This document shows, piece after piece, positions 29,517-38,300 of a stretch of DNA of 64,000 bases (positions are counted from its first letter, which is position 1; every line of letters starts with the position of its first letter). A program made the position numbers and the translations under genes. Below the pieces are notes generated by a model that ran no database searches, was not told where the DNA came from, and was given only the letters and a program-made list of their open reading frames with translations. The DNA comes from Methylobacterium sp. J-067 (GTDB lineage Bacteria; Pseudomonadota; Alphaproteobacteria; Rhizobiales; Beijerinckiaceae), in contig NZ_JAKSXZ010000140.1 in NCBI RefSeq assembly GCF_022829465.1, forward strand, positions 124,001 through 188,000. The letters run 5' to 3'.

Positions 29517-30755
29517 ATGACCACGCATCTCTGGCGCCCCTACACCCAGATGAAGCACGCCGCCCCGCCGCTGGAAGCGGTGGCGACGGAGGGCACGCGC
29601 ATCCGCCTCGCCGACGGGCGAGAACTGGTGGACGGCATCGCCTCGTGGTGGACGGCGGTGCACGGCTACAACCACCCGCACATTGCCGAGGCGGTGTCGC
29701 GCCAGCTCGCCGCCATGCCCCACGTGATGTTCGGCGGGCTGACCCATGCGCCGGCCGAACGGCTCGCCGCCCGCCTCGCCGCCCTGCTGCCGGGCGATCT
29801 GAACCACGTCTTCTTCAGCGATTCGGGCTCGGTGGCCGTCGAGGTCGCGCTGAAGATGGCCGCGCAATACTGGCTGAACCGGGGAATCGCCGGCCGCACC
29901 CGGGTGCTCGCGTTCCGGGGCGGCTACCACGGCGACACGATGGGGGCGATGTCGGTCTGCGACCCCGACGAAGGAATGCACCGCCGCTTCGGTGCGTACC
30001 TGCCGGAGCAGCTTTTTTGCGACCTGCCGCGCACCGCCGACCAGACAAAGGCGCTCGATGCTGTCCTGGCCCGGCACCGCGACACCCTCGCGGCGGTGAT
30101 CGTGGAGCCGCTGGTGCAGGGCGCAGGCGGGATGCTGATGCACCCGCCCGAAGTGCTGGCGACCATTGCCCGCATGGCGGCGCGGCACGGACTGCCGTTG
30201 ATCGCGGACGAGATCTTCACCGGGTTCGGGCGCACGGGCACCCTGTTCGCCTGCGAGCAGGCCGAGATCGTGCCCGACATCCTGTGCCTGTCGAAGGCGC
30301 TGACCGGCGGCACCATGGCGCTCGCCGCCACGGTGGCGCGCTCCGCGATCTTCGACGCCTTCTGGTCCGACGACCCGGCGGCAGCGCTCATGCATGGCCC
30401 GACCTTCATGGCGAACCCGCTCGCCTGCGCCGCCGCCAATGCCAGCCTCGACCTGTTCGAGCGGGAGCCGCGCCTTCCCCAGGCCCGCGCCATCGGTGCA
30501 CGCCTCGCGGCGGGGCTTTCCGACCTACGCGGTGCGCCGGGGGTGGCGGATGTACGGGTGCTCGGCGCCATCGGCTGCGTGCAATTCGCGCAAGTGCCGG
30601 ACCTCGCCGCCTTGAAGGAAAGGCTGTTGGCGCGGGGCGTCTGGGTGCGGCCGTTCGGCGACATCCTCTACCTGACGCCGGCCCTCACCATCGCCGAGGC
30701 CGATCTCGACCGGCTGATCGCGGCCGTGGTTGAGACCGTACGCGAAAATCGCTGA
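29517..30755 (+). CDS. bioA: Adenosylmethionine-8-amino-7-oxononanoate aminotransferase
   Basis: Class III PLP aminotransferase making 7,8-diaminopelargonate, the step after BioF. It has 412 residues. The BioA N-terminus THLWRPYTQMK (substrate gate) and WWTAVHGYNHP are visible, as are GGYHGDTMGAMSV, IADEIFTGFGRTG and the PLP lysine in LSKALTGG (Lys260). The ATG at 29517 is chosen; upstream the frame runs antisense through bioF. bioB and bioD are not in the window. Confidence 0.95.
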   Translation: MTTHLWRPYTQMKHAAPPLEAVATEGTRIRLADGRELVDGIASWWTAVHGYNHPHIAEAVSRQLAAMPHVMFGGLTHAPAERLAARLAALLPGDLNHVFFSDSGSVAVEVALKMAAQYWLNRGIAGRTRVLAFRGGYHGDTMGAMSVCDPDEGMHRRFGAYLPEQLFCDLPRTADQTKALDAVLARHRDTLAAVIVEPLVQGAGGMLMHPPEVLATIARMAARHGLPLIADEIFTGFGRTGTLFACEQAEIVPDILCLSKALTGGTMALAATVARSAIFDAFWSDDPAAALMHGPTFMANPLACAAANASLDLFEREPRLPQARAIGARLAAGLSDLRGAPGVADVRVLGAIGCVQFAQVPDLAALKERLLARGVWVRPFGDILYLTPALTIAEADLDRLIAAVVETVRENR

Positions 30756-30874
30756 TCTCGTGCGCGAGAGGTGCCCCGGGCCTGCAACTACGGGGCGTTT
30801 GTCCCGTTGGGAATACGGCTGGGGAGGCCGCAAACCGGCTGCGCCGGAGGGTTGGCGGCGGGGAGGAGCACGAC

Positions 30875-31261
30875 GTGACGAGTGAGCAGACGGTAGCGGA
30901 CGATCGGCCGGTGATCCTCCTCGTCGAGGATGAGGCGTTGACCATCATGGACCTCGGCGACGTGCTCGAGGAAGGCGGCTACGACACCATCCAGTGCGCC
31001 TCGGCCGAGCGCGCCCTGAGCATCCTCCAGACGCGCCCCGACATCTGCGGCCTCGTCACCGACGTGCAGCTCTCGGGCAAGACGGACGGGTTCGACCTCG
31101 CCAGCTCCGTCGCCGAGGCGCGACCGCAATTGCCGATTCTCATCGTCTCCGGACGCGCCGCGCCCGATCCCGACCGGATGCCGCAGCACGCGGAGTTCAT
31201 CGCGCGGCCGTGCAGCGGCGAGGATATCCTACAGCGGCTCCGCCACCTCATGCATTGCTGA
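30875..31261 (+). CDS. Single-domain response regulator (receiver only)
   Basis: A 128-residue CheY-like receiver with no output domain. Conserved residues are the acidic pair in LLVEDEA, the phospho-acceptor Asp63 in LVTDVQLSG, and the Ser in ILIVSGRA. A Pro in the ARPCSGEDIL region replaces the usual Lys-Pro context, with an Arg at the Lys position. The start is GTG with GGGAGGAG about 9 bases upstream. No kinase is adjacent. It could pair with a HisKA_2/HWE kinase elsewhere, such as the LOV kinase at 5 kb. Confidence 0.87.
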   Translation: MTSEQTVADDRPVILLVEDEALTIMDLGDVLEEGGYDTIQCASAERALSILQTRPDICGLVTDVQLSGKTDGFDLASSVAEARPQLPILIVSGRAAPDPDRMPQHAEFIARPCSGEDILQRLRHLMHC

Positions 31262-31348
31262 GCGGCCGAGCCGCCGCCGCTCTGTCATCCCATCGTCACC
31301 GGTTTTCCGCCAAGAGCCCAGGGGCTGGCAGAAGAACGGGAATCGAAG

Positions 31349-31981
31349 GTGCAGGTCTACGATCTTCCGGTGCTTGCCGCCGGGTCCGACGCAGCCTCGC
31401 TCGCGGGCGAGAAGGCCAAGCCCGACCGCGAGGCGGATACGGAAGGTGCCGTGTTCGATCCGGGTTCGAAGAAACTGCGCCCTCCGGGGTCGCGCAGCGT
31501 CGGCTGGGCGCTGGTCCAAGCGGCGCGCCTCCATAGGGCGCGGACCGGGGACCGGCTAGCCAAGATCGGCCTGTTCGCGGGCCAGGAGCAGGTGGTGCAG
31601 GTGCTCGCCGCCGCCGGCACCATGACGATGGGCGATCTCGCCGCCCTCCTCCGGGTGCGCCCGCCCACGGCCTCCAAGACCGTCACGCGCCTCGCGGCCC
31701 TGGGCATCGTCGAGCGCCGCGCCGAGGCCGGTGATGGCCGCGTGGTTCGGGTGCGCCTGACCGAGGTGGGCCTCGTCAAGGCCCAGGCCATCGAGGCGAT
31801 CCAGGAAGAGGTCGAGGCGGAACTGCTCGATCATCTCGACAAGGGTGACCGCCGCCGCCTGCGCAAGCTGCTGCGCAAGGCCGCGAAGGGCCTCGCCGAA
31901 GCGGCGGGCGCGGCAGGTCAGGCGACGGAGATCGACGCCGAGATCGAGGGCGAGGACGAGGCCGACGCCCTGGCGCCGTGA
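31349..31981 (+). CDS. MarR-family transcriptional regulator
   Basis: A 210-residue winged-helix regulator. A disordered 45-residue N-terminus precedes the MarR core: LFAGQEQVVQVLAAAGTMTMGDLAALLRVRPPTASKTVTRLAALGIVERR holds the recognition helix (TASKTVTRL), and DGRVVRVRLTEVG forms the wing. A long acidic C-terminus follows. Ligand and targets are unknown. It is followed in the same direction, after 130 bases, by the ZnuD-like receptor gene, so regulation of that gene is possible but not shown. Confidence 0.85.
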   Translation: MQVYDLPVLAAGSDAASLAGEKAKPDREADTEGAVFDPGSKKLRPPGSRSVGWALVQAARLHRARTGDRLAKIGLFAGQEQVVQVLAAAGTMTMGDLAALLRVRPPTASKTVTRLAALGIVERRAEAGDGRVVRVRLTEVGLVKAQAIEAIQEEVEAELLDHLDKGDRRRLRKLLRKAAKGLAEAAGAAGQATEIDAEIEGEDEADALAP

Positions 31982-32014
31982 GCGCCCCAAACCGGCCGGT
32001 CTGTTGCAACTGAG

Positions 32015-32092
32015 TAACGTTTCACCGCCATTTACGTCACGCCCCCGGAGCGGCCTTGCGGGGTGACACCATGGCGCGGCATTGAAACGTTA
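32015..32092. promoter_or_regulatory. Inverted 10-mer pair upstream of ZnuD-like receptor
   Basis: TAACGTTTCA at 32015-32024 and its exact reverse complement TGAAACGTTA at 32083-32092 flank 58 bases, and both have similar outer sequence (CAACT on one side). The downstream copy lies within GAAACGTTATAAC, which matches one half of the GAAATGTTATAA Zur-type half-site known from proteobacteria. It sits 20 bases before the receptor start. Zinc control is an inference from this half-match and from the receptor type. Confidence 0.45.
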
Positions 32093-32111
32093 TAACAAGT
32101 TGTGAGTCTCG

Positions 32112-34238
32112 ATGTCGTCGCCGCGCCACTCCGTCGTGCCCGCCCTCGCCTGTGCCGCGCTCCTCGGCACCGGGCCTGCACTGGGGCAGAGCGCCGTCAC
32201 CCTCGATCAGATCAGCGTCACCAGCCCGACGCCGATCCAGCCGAGCCGCGCCGCCGTCGCGGCGGACGCGAACGTCCCCATCGGAATCCTGCCGGTGGCG
32301 ACGGACACGTTTTCGCCGGTCACGGTCGTCACGCAGCAGCAGATCGCGCGGGACCAGCCCCGCACCCTCGGCGACGCGCTGTTCGACCGGCCGGGCATCT
32401 CGGGCACGACCTACGCGCCCGGCGCCGCCTCTCGCCCGATCATCCGGGGCCTCGACAACGCGCGGGTGCGCATCCAGGAGAACGGCATCGTCAACGGCGG
32501 CGTGTCCGACCTCGGCGAGGACCACGCGGTGCCGGTGAACCCGCTGGTGTCCGACCGGATCGAGGTAATCCGGGGCCCGGCCACCCTGCGCTACGGATCG
32601 GGTGCCATCGGCGGCGTCGTCTCGGCTGACAACAACCGCGTGCCGACCTTCATCCCGGCGAACGGCGTGCAGGGACAGGTGACGAGCGGCTATTCGACGG
32701 TCGACAACGGCCGGCTCGGTGCCGCGACTGTCGATGCGGGCGGCGACGGCATCGCCGTGCACGCGGATGGGTTCAAGACCGCCGCCGATAATTACGCCAT
32801 CCCCGGCGGCATCCAGCGCAACTCCTACAACGAATCGCAGGGCGGGGCCTTCGGCATCTCCGCCATCGGCGACCGCGGGTTCGCGGGCATCTCGTTCAGC
32901 CATTACGATGCAATCTACGCCATCCCTGGCGGCGTCGCGGAGCAGGACCGCACCCGCCTCACCCCGAACCAGGACCGCGTCCTCAGCCGGGGCGAGTACC
33001 GCCCGCTGGACGGCCCCATCGAGGTCATCCGCTATTGGGCGGGCTACTCGGTCTACAAGCACAACGAGATCGGGATCGGCGGGGACGGAATCGAGGGGAT
33101 CCAGGCCACCTTCAAGAACCGCGAGGCCGAGGCACGGCTCGAATTCCAGCATGTTCCCGTCTTTACCGAAATCGGTAAGCTGACCGGCGCGCTCGGCTTC
33201 CAGTCCGACCGGCGCGTGATCAACACCGCCCTCGAAGCCTTCCTGCCGAAGACGGAATCCCGCGCCAACGCGGTGTACCTGTTCGAGGAACTGGAATTGC
33301 GGCCCGGCACACGACTTCAGGCGGCAGGTCGCTACGAGGTGGATCGTATCTCCGGCACGGCGGCGCAGTTCCCCGCCGATTACGTTCCCGTGAACGGTGA
33401 GGATCCGTTGCAATACGCGCGCACCCGGCGCTTTGCGCCGAAGAGTGTGAGCCTCGGCGCCCTGCAGGACCTGCCCTACGACTTCGTGGCGAGCCTGACC
33501 GGCTCCTATGTCGAGCGCGGCCCGAGCGGCTACGAGTTGTTCTCGCAGGGGCCGCACGACGCCACGGCGACGTTCGAGATCGGCAACCCGAACCTGAAGC
33601 GCGAGCGCGCCCGCACCATCGAAGCGAGCATCCGCCGCGCGGTCGGCCCGCTGCGCCTCGACGCGACCGGCTACTACACCCGCTACACCGGCTTCATCTA
33701 CCGCAACTACACGGGGTTATTCTGCGACGACGACTTCGCCTCCTGCGGTACGGGCACCGACAATCGCCAGATCGTCTACCAGCAGCAGAACGCCACGTTC
33801 TACGGCGCCGAGATCATCGGCCAGTACGACATCCTGCCGATCGGCGACGGGTTCGCCGGTGTGGAGGCGCAGTTCGATGCCGTCCGCGCGCAGTTCGACG
33901 ACGGCACCAACGTGCCGCGCATCCCGCCCTACCGCGTCGGCGGCGGTGTCTATGTGCGGGCGGATGGGTGGTTCGCGCGGGTGAACCTACTCCACGCCTT
34001 CGACCAGCGCCGCATCGCCGCTTTCGAGACGCCGACCGCCGGCTACGACGACCTGCGCGCCGAGGTGAGCTACACCGCCCCCCTCGATCCGAAGGTCTAC
34101 GGCGCGACCTCCGTCACCCTCGGCCTGCAGGGGCGCAACCTCCTCGATGCGGATATCCGCAACGCGGCCTCGTTCAAGAAGGACGAGATCCTGCTGCCCG
34201 GCCGCAACGTGCGCCTGTTCCTCACCGCGCGGTTCTGA
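32112..34238 (+). CDS. TonB-dependent receptor, ZnuD-like
   Basis: Outer-membrane beta-barrel importer of 708 residues with a signal peptide (cleavage near ALGQS, residue 25). The plug domain shows ASRPIIRGLDNARVRIQENG, SDLGEDHAVPVNPL and RIEVIRGPATLRYGSGAIGGVV, all characteristic of the ZnuD zinc/haem receptor group. A barrel domain follows and ends in the C-terminal Phe (LFLTARF). An extracellular-loop candidate FCDDDFASCGTGTD carries acidic residues and two cysteines. The substrate is inferred as zinc or another metal. Its 3' end overlaps the convergent PepSY gene by 17 bases. Confidence 0.86.
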   Translation: MSSPRHSVVPALACAALLGTGPALGQSAVTLDQISVTSPTPIQPSRAAVAADANVPIGILPVATDTFSPVTVVTQQQIARDQPRTLGDALFDRPGISGTTYAPGAASRPIIRGLDNARVRIQENGIVNGGVSDLGEDHAVPVNPLVSDRIEVIRGPATLRYGSGAIGGVVSADNNRVPTFIPANGVQGQVTSGYSTVDNGRLGAATVDAGGDGIAVHADGFKTAADNYAIPGGIQRNSYNESQGGAFGISAIGDRGFAGISFSHYDAIYAIPGGVAEQDRTRLTPNQDRVLSRGEYRPLDGPIEVIRYWAGYSVYKHNEIGIGGDGIEGIQATFKNREAEARLEFQHVPVFTEIGKLTGALGFQSDRRVINTALEAFLPKTESRANAVYLFEELELRPGTRLQAAGRYEVDRISGTAAQFPADYVPVNGEDPLQYARTRRFAPKSVSLGALQDLPYDFVASLTGSYVERGPSGYELFSQGPHDATATFEIGNPNLKRERARTIEASIRRAVGPLRLDATGYYTRYTGFIYRNYTGLFCDDDFASCGTGTDNRQIVYQQQNATFYGAEIIGQYDILPIGDGFAGVEAQFDAVRAQFDDGTNVPRIPPYRVGGGVYVRADGWFARVNLLHAFDQRRIAAFETPTAGYDDLRAEVSYTAPLDPKVYGATSVTLGLQGRNLLDADIRNAASFKKDEILLPGRNVRLFLTARF

Positions 34239-35598
34239 CGAGCCGCCGCCAGCCGGCGACGAGGCCCGTCGCCGCGATGCCCATCGCGAGGAGGTTGAGC
34301 CCCCATTGCGCGGCTTCGCGGCCGGCGGGGCGCAGGATCAGGCCCGGCAGGTCGAGGCGGTGCGGCGCATCGAAGAGCCAGCGATTCACCCGGCCCGAGC
34401 GGTCGAGCCGGTTCAGCATCGCGCCGTCGCGGGGATCGATGTGGAGCCACGTCGCGGCGGGATCGTCATAGATCAGGCGCAGGACCGGCAGGGGCCGCGC
34501 GTCGCCGTGGGGATACCAATAGGCGTCGTAGGCCGTGATCCGTTCGGCCGAGACAAGCCTGCCGCCGGGCACGGATGCGGCGGCGGTGACGGTGGCGTCG
34601 TCCAGGCCGGCGGCGATGTTATCGCGCACCACGAACCACCGCCCGCCGATCGCCGTGAATCGCAGCGCCTTCGTCTCCGGCCCCCGCCGGAAATCGTCGG
34701 GTGACAGGCCGATGCGGCCGGGTGCGCCGGCATAGGCCACCCGGATCTCGTCCGGCACGGACAGCGAGGAGAACCAGCGGTTCGGGTTCATGGAGAGCCA
34801 CCCGCTTACGATGAACCCGGCGAGCCCGATCCCCCCGACGAGGCCGAAGGCATGGTGCCAGAGGGCGAGGCCGCGATAGGGGCTGACCGCCCCGCCGCGA
34901 TAACGCCGACGCAGGCGCATCCGCCAGATGCCGATGACGAGGCCGGTCAGCGCGGTGAAGCTCGCGACGCCGGAGAGCCAAAGTACCGCCTGCCGCCATG
35001 CCTCCGGCCGCGCGCGTAGCGGCGTGACGTAGACCCAATGGACCACGGCCCCGACCCAGTTCCAGCCGCGCTGCCAACGTGTGGTCACGAGGGCGATCTC
35101 GCCGGTCGGCTCGGAGACGTAAGTTTCCGTGCCCGCCGCATTACCGGAGGCCACCTTCTGGAAGGGCCGCAGGGGATCGTAGCGCGCCGTGACCGTCCAC
35201 TGGTCGCGCCACACTCGCTCGACCCGTCCGCCGCCCGCGATCCGCGTGGCTTCATCCAGACCGATGGACCCGAGCCGTTCGCCCGTCTCGGCCGAGACCG
35301 TGACGCGCCCGCCATCGGGGGCGGCGAGGCGATAGACCGGGTGGTCGCCGCGCATCTCCAGCCGGACATCCGTCGCCCTCCCCAATGCGAGGGCGGCGTC
35401 GGGGCCGAGCTTCACCCTGTCCCAATCGAGGGGCGCGAGGCGGGCGAGCCGTTCCGCCTCGTCGAGGCGGGGGAACGGCACGTAGAGCATCACCAGCCCC
35501 GAGCCGATCCACAGGGCGAACAGCAGGGCCGTGCCGATCCCGAGCCAGCGATGGCCCAGGATCAGCCAGCGCTTGCCCCGCTTGCCGACGGCCCTCAC
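34222..35598 (-). CDS. PepSY-associated transmembrane protein
   Basis: Inner-membrane PepSY-TM family protein of 458 residues. An N-terminal helix (LILGHRWLGIGTALLFALWIGSG pattern, residues about 13-35) precedes periplasmic PepSY regions. Further helices lie near residues 195-220 and 250-270 (GLALWHHAFGLVGGIGLAGFIV pattern), with one at the C-terminus. Such proteins often accompany TonB receptors and may act in reductive release of metal or siderophore. The GTG start overlaps the stop of the upstream receptor (GTGA), so the two are translationally coupled. Confidence 0.86.
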   Translation of the reverse strand: MRAVGKRGKRWLILGHRWLGIGTALLFALWIGSGLVMLYVPFPRLDEAERLARLAPLDWDRVKLGPDAALALGRATDVRLEMRGDHPVYRLAAPDGGRVTVSAETGERLGSIGLDEATRIAGGGRVERVWRDQWTVTARYDPLRPFQKVASGNAAGTETYVSEPTGEIALVTTRWQRGWNWVGAVVHWVYVTPLRARPEAWRQAVLWLSGVASFTALTGLVIGIWRMRLRRRYRGGAVSPYRGLALWHHAFGLVGGIGLAGFIVSGWLSMNPNRWFSSLSVPDEIRVAYAGAPGRIGLSPDDFRRGPETKALRFTAIGGRWFVVRDNIAAGLDDATVTAAASVPGGRLVSAERITAYDAYWYPHGDARPLPVLRLIYDDPAATWLHIDPRDGAMLNRLDRSGRVNRWLFDAPHRLDLPGLILRPAGREAAQWGLNLLAMGIAATGLVAGWRRLVRTAR

Positions 35599-37766
35599 CA
35601 GCTCACCGTGTAGGCGACCTCGACGGAGCGCGGGCGGCCGAGCAGCCAGTTAGTGCCGACGCCGTCCACGGCGTTGCCGCTGATGGCGTAGACCTTGTCG
35701 AACAGGTTGTAGACCCGCAGCGACAAACGCGAGTCCGCCGTGACCTGCCGGTCGAGGACGAGGTTCACGAGGTTGTAGCCGGGGCGCCGGGCGGTGTTGC
35801 CGAAGTCGCTGAAGACCTCGCCCACGTTCTGAAGGCCCACACGCACGGCCCAGTCGCGCGTCGGCTCCCAGGTGAGCCACAGGTTCGCCACCCGCTCCGG
35901 CACGTCGATGGGCTGCCGGCCGGCATAGGAGACGGCCGCGCCGTTCACGATCTGGTCGAAGCTGTCGTATTGCGCGTGCAGGAGGGCGAGGTTGCCGTCG
36001 AGCCGCCAGCCTGGCGTGAACCGCCAGCCCACCGCCAGCTCGACGCCCTGCGAGGATTGGCTCCCCACCTGCACGCCGACCGCCGACGAACCGGGCAGGC
36101 GCGAGATCAGGTTGTCCTTCACGATGCGGTAGCCGGCGAGCGTCCATTCGAGGGCGCCATCGAAGGCCAGCCCCTTGGCGCCGACCTCGATCTGGTCGCC
36201 GGCCGCGAGCTTGAAGCCCGCGAGCGATTGCGACAGCGTGATGAGGCTTCCGACCGGATCGGTGGCGTAGCTGTATTGCGCGTAGAGGGCGCTGTCGGGC
36301 GTCGGGTTGTAGACGAGGCCGAACCGGTAGCCGAGCGCCTGAAAGCTGCGGTCGAATTGCGCGCCGGTCTGCAGATCCTGCCGGTGCAGCGTCGGCAGGT
36401 CGAGGCGGGCGCCGGTCAGGATGGACAGCTTGTCGGTAAGGACCAGCCGATCCTCAGCGAAGAACGAGGCTTGATTCGTCTGCGTGGCATAGGCCGGGAT
36501 CGCCCGGCCGTTCTGCGGAAACAGGCCGGGATCGTAGCCGACGAGGGGCACGCTCGTAGTCTGGTCGAATTGGAAGTTGTTCGTGTGCAGGAAGTCGATG
36601 TGGTTCACATCGAAGCCCACCGAGACGTCGTTCGGCCGCCCGAACAGCGCGCCCCGGAACGTGGCGTCCAGGCGATTCCCGACCTGCTCCTGATTGTGGT
36701 AGATTTCCAGGTAATTGGAGCGGTCCACGAGGCCGGTGTCCCGGTTGAACGCGTATTGCTCCACGTCCAGCCAATGCCGCCGGCTCGTGAGCCTGTAGGC
36801 CGTGTTGCGGATGGTGATGTCGGCGGTGGGAGACCATTCGGTCTTCAGCGCGGTCCAGTTGTCGGCCCAGGTGATCTTCGGGTCGCGGACGTTGTAGTTG
36901 TTGAAGCGGATCAGGTCCGGGATCCGCCCCTCGACCAGCGGGGTGCCCCAATAGCGCATCGGCTCCTGATAGCCGAGGTCGTGCGAGAGGGTGATGGCGA
37001 GGTCGGGGCTCGGCCGGAACAGCAAAGCCGCCGATACCGCGAGATTGCGGAAATCCCCCGCCTGATTGAGCCAGCCATCCGCCCGGTTGCCGCTGACGTT
37101 CAGCCGGTAGGCAAAGGTGTCGCCGTATTCGGCTTGCGCGATGCCGCCGCCCGAATCGAGCGCCAGCCGGGCGATCCCGTCCGAGCCGACCACCGCCCGC
37201 GCGGTGTTGATGGGCACGAAGGTCGGCTTCTTCGGCACGACGTTGATGATGCCGCCGATGGCGCCGTCGCCGTAGAGCACGGAGGACGGGCCGCGCAGCA
37301 CCTCGATGCGCTCGACGTTCCACGTGTCGAACGGGAACGTCACCGTGCCGGCGCCGACGTAGAACCGCGTGCCGTCGTAAAGCTGCTGGATCGAGTTCGG
37401 CCCGGCGAAGCCCCGGCTCGTGAAGGCGCCGTTGCCGTTGCCGGGCGAGGCAATGGTGGTGATGCCGGTGGCGTCCTGCGTCACGGCGTCGGCGATGGTG
37501 TCCTGCCCGCGCAGGCGCGCCGTCTCGCCCGACACGATGTCGACGCTGGCCGGCGTCTCCAGCGGAGTCAGGCCGAGGCGGCTGGCGGTGCGGTCGGGCG
37601 TGCGCAGGTTCAGGCCGGTGGGCGAGGCGCGGGAGAGGCTCACCCCGCCCTCCCCTTCCACGGACAATTGGTCGAGGGTCACAGCCTCCTGCGACGAGGC
37701 GGGGGACACGATGGCGAGGGGGGCGACGAGAGCCAACAGGCGGCGTCTGGAACGGGAAACGGACAT
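35595..37766 (-). CDS. TonB-dependent receptor (siderophore-receptor type) under B12 riboswitch
   Basis: Outer-membrane receptor of 723 residues. An Arg-rich signal peptide (SRSRRRLLALVAPLAIVSPASS) is followed by a TonB-box-like VTLDQLSVEG. The plug has ETPASVDIV, SRGFAGPNSIQQLYDG and RIEVLRGPSSVLYGDGAIGGIINVV, as in FhuA/FpvA-like siderophore receptors. The barrel ends VEVAYTVSW with a C-terminal Trp. I chose the ATG at 37766; the frame extends back to 38009 but that part lies in the riboswitch leader. A cobalamin riboswitch lies 244 bases upstream, so the ligand may be a corrinoid rather than a siderophore. Confidence 0.87.
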   Translation of the reverse strand: MSVSRSRRRLLALVAPLAIVSPASSQEAVTLDQLSVEGEGGVSLSRASPTGLNLRTPDRTASRLGLTPLETPASVDIVSGETARLRGQDTIADAVTQDATGITTIASPGNGNGAFTSRGFAGPNSIQQLYDGTRFYVGAGTVTFPFDTWNVERIEVLRGPSSVLYGDGAIGGIINVVPKKPTFVPINTARAVVGSDGIARLALDSGGGIAQAEYGDTFAYRLNVSGNRADGWLNQAGDFRNLAVSAALLFRPSPDLAITLSHDLGYQEPMRYWGTPLVEGRIPDLIRFNNYNVRDPKITWADNWTALKTEWSPTADITIRNTAYRLTSRRHWLDVEQYAFNRDTGLVDRSNYLEIYHNQEQVGNRLDATFRGALFGRPNDVSVGFDVNHIDFLHTNNFQFDQTTSVPLVGYDPGLFPQNGRAIPAYATQTNQASFFAEDRLVLTDKLSILTGARLDLPTLHRQDLQTGAQFDRSFQALGYRFGLVYNPTPDSALYAQYSYATDPVGSLITLSQSLAGFKLAAGDQIEVGAKGLAFDGALEWTLAGYRIVKDNLISRLPGSSAVGVQVGSQSSQGVELAVGWRFTPGWRLDGNLALLHAQYDSFDQIVNGAAVSYAGRQPIDVPERVANLWLTWEPTRDWAVRVGLQNVGEVFSDFGNTARRPGYNLVNLVLDRQVTADSRLSLRVYNLFDKVYAISGNAVDGVGTNWLLGRPRSVEVAYTVSW

Positions 37767-37814
37767 CGATGGACGGACTCCGGCGCGGCGGATGCCGGCC
37801 TCACCCCAGATGCA

Positions 37815-37831
37815 ATGTAACAACATTACAT
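37815..37831. repeat. AT-rich dyad between riboswitch and receptor start
   Basis: ATGTAA (37815-37820), five bases, and its exact complement TTACAT (37826-37831). It stands out as AT-rich in GC-rich surroundings and lies 48 bases upstream of the receptor start. It could be an operator for a second regulator, a local promoter element, or a small leader-RNA hairpin. Confidence 0.45.
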
Positions 37832-38010
37832 GTCCAGTCTGACACGAAGGCTCGGGCAGAACCTTCGCGGATGGCTGGGATGCGGGCATGGCGGACGCGG
37901 GCGCGCTGCTGTGGCACGTCACCGCGAACGAGGCCTCGGCAGGGCCGCTCAGGGCGCTGCGTCGACACCCGCCAGGACACCCCGCCCGGCGCGTTTCGCG
38001 TGTGACCACG

Positions 38011-38187
38011 GCTGACGGCAGGTCTCCTGGCTCACGGGTCGTCGCCGTTCCACCGTCTTCCCGGGCGAACCGGCCCAGTGACGTGAATGGTGGAAAAGCT
38101 CGCCGCTTACAGTTGCGGGGGCAGCCGCGGCTTCGGGTTGCCCCTCACCGCGTTCCCTTTTGATCCCCGACAGGGGAACCGTCACGG
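38011..38187 (-). promoter_or_regulatory. Cobalamin (adenosylcobalamin) riboswitch
   Basis: The minus strand carries all landmark elements in order. TGACGG near 38179-38184 pairs with CCGTCA at 38013-38018 (P1). AAGGGAACGCGGTGA lies at the core entry, and CCCCGCAACTGTAAGCGG is the conserved CCGCAACTGT block. GAAGACGGTGG, CGACGACCCG, and the B12 box GCCAGGAGACCTGCC at 38017-38031 follow. It precedes the minus-strand TonB receptor by about 244 bases, so corrinoid should repress that receptor and the coupled PepSY gene. The expression platform between 37767 and 38010 was not resolved. Confidence 0.95.
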
Positions 38188-38300
38188 CCACGCTAGGCGA
38201 CGCACTCCCCCTGCGTCAACGCTCGCAAAGGAGCTATCCCGGGCGAAGACTTTGCCGGGTGCGCCGCGCGATGCTATGCGGCGGGCATTCCAGGAAGATC

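Noticed and set aside
31349..32111. The MarR regulator as the proven repressor of the ZnuD-like gene.
   Set aside because: Only adjacency supports it; the inverted 10-mers look more like a Zur-type half-site.
35385..37820. An 811-codon plus-strand frame across the TonB receptor.
   Set aside because: Antisense to a receptor with complete plug and barrel motifs and behind a B12 riboswitch in the other direction.
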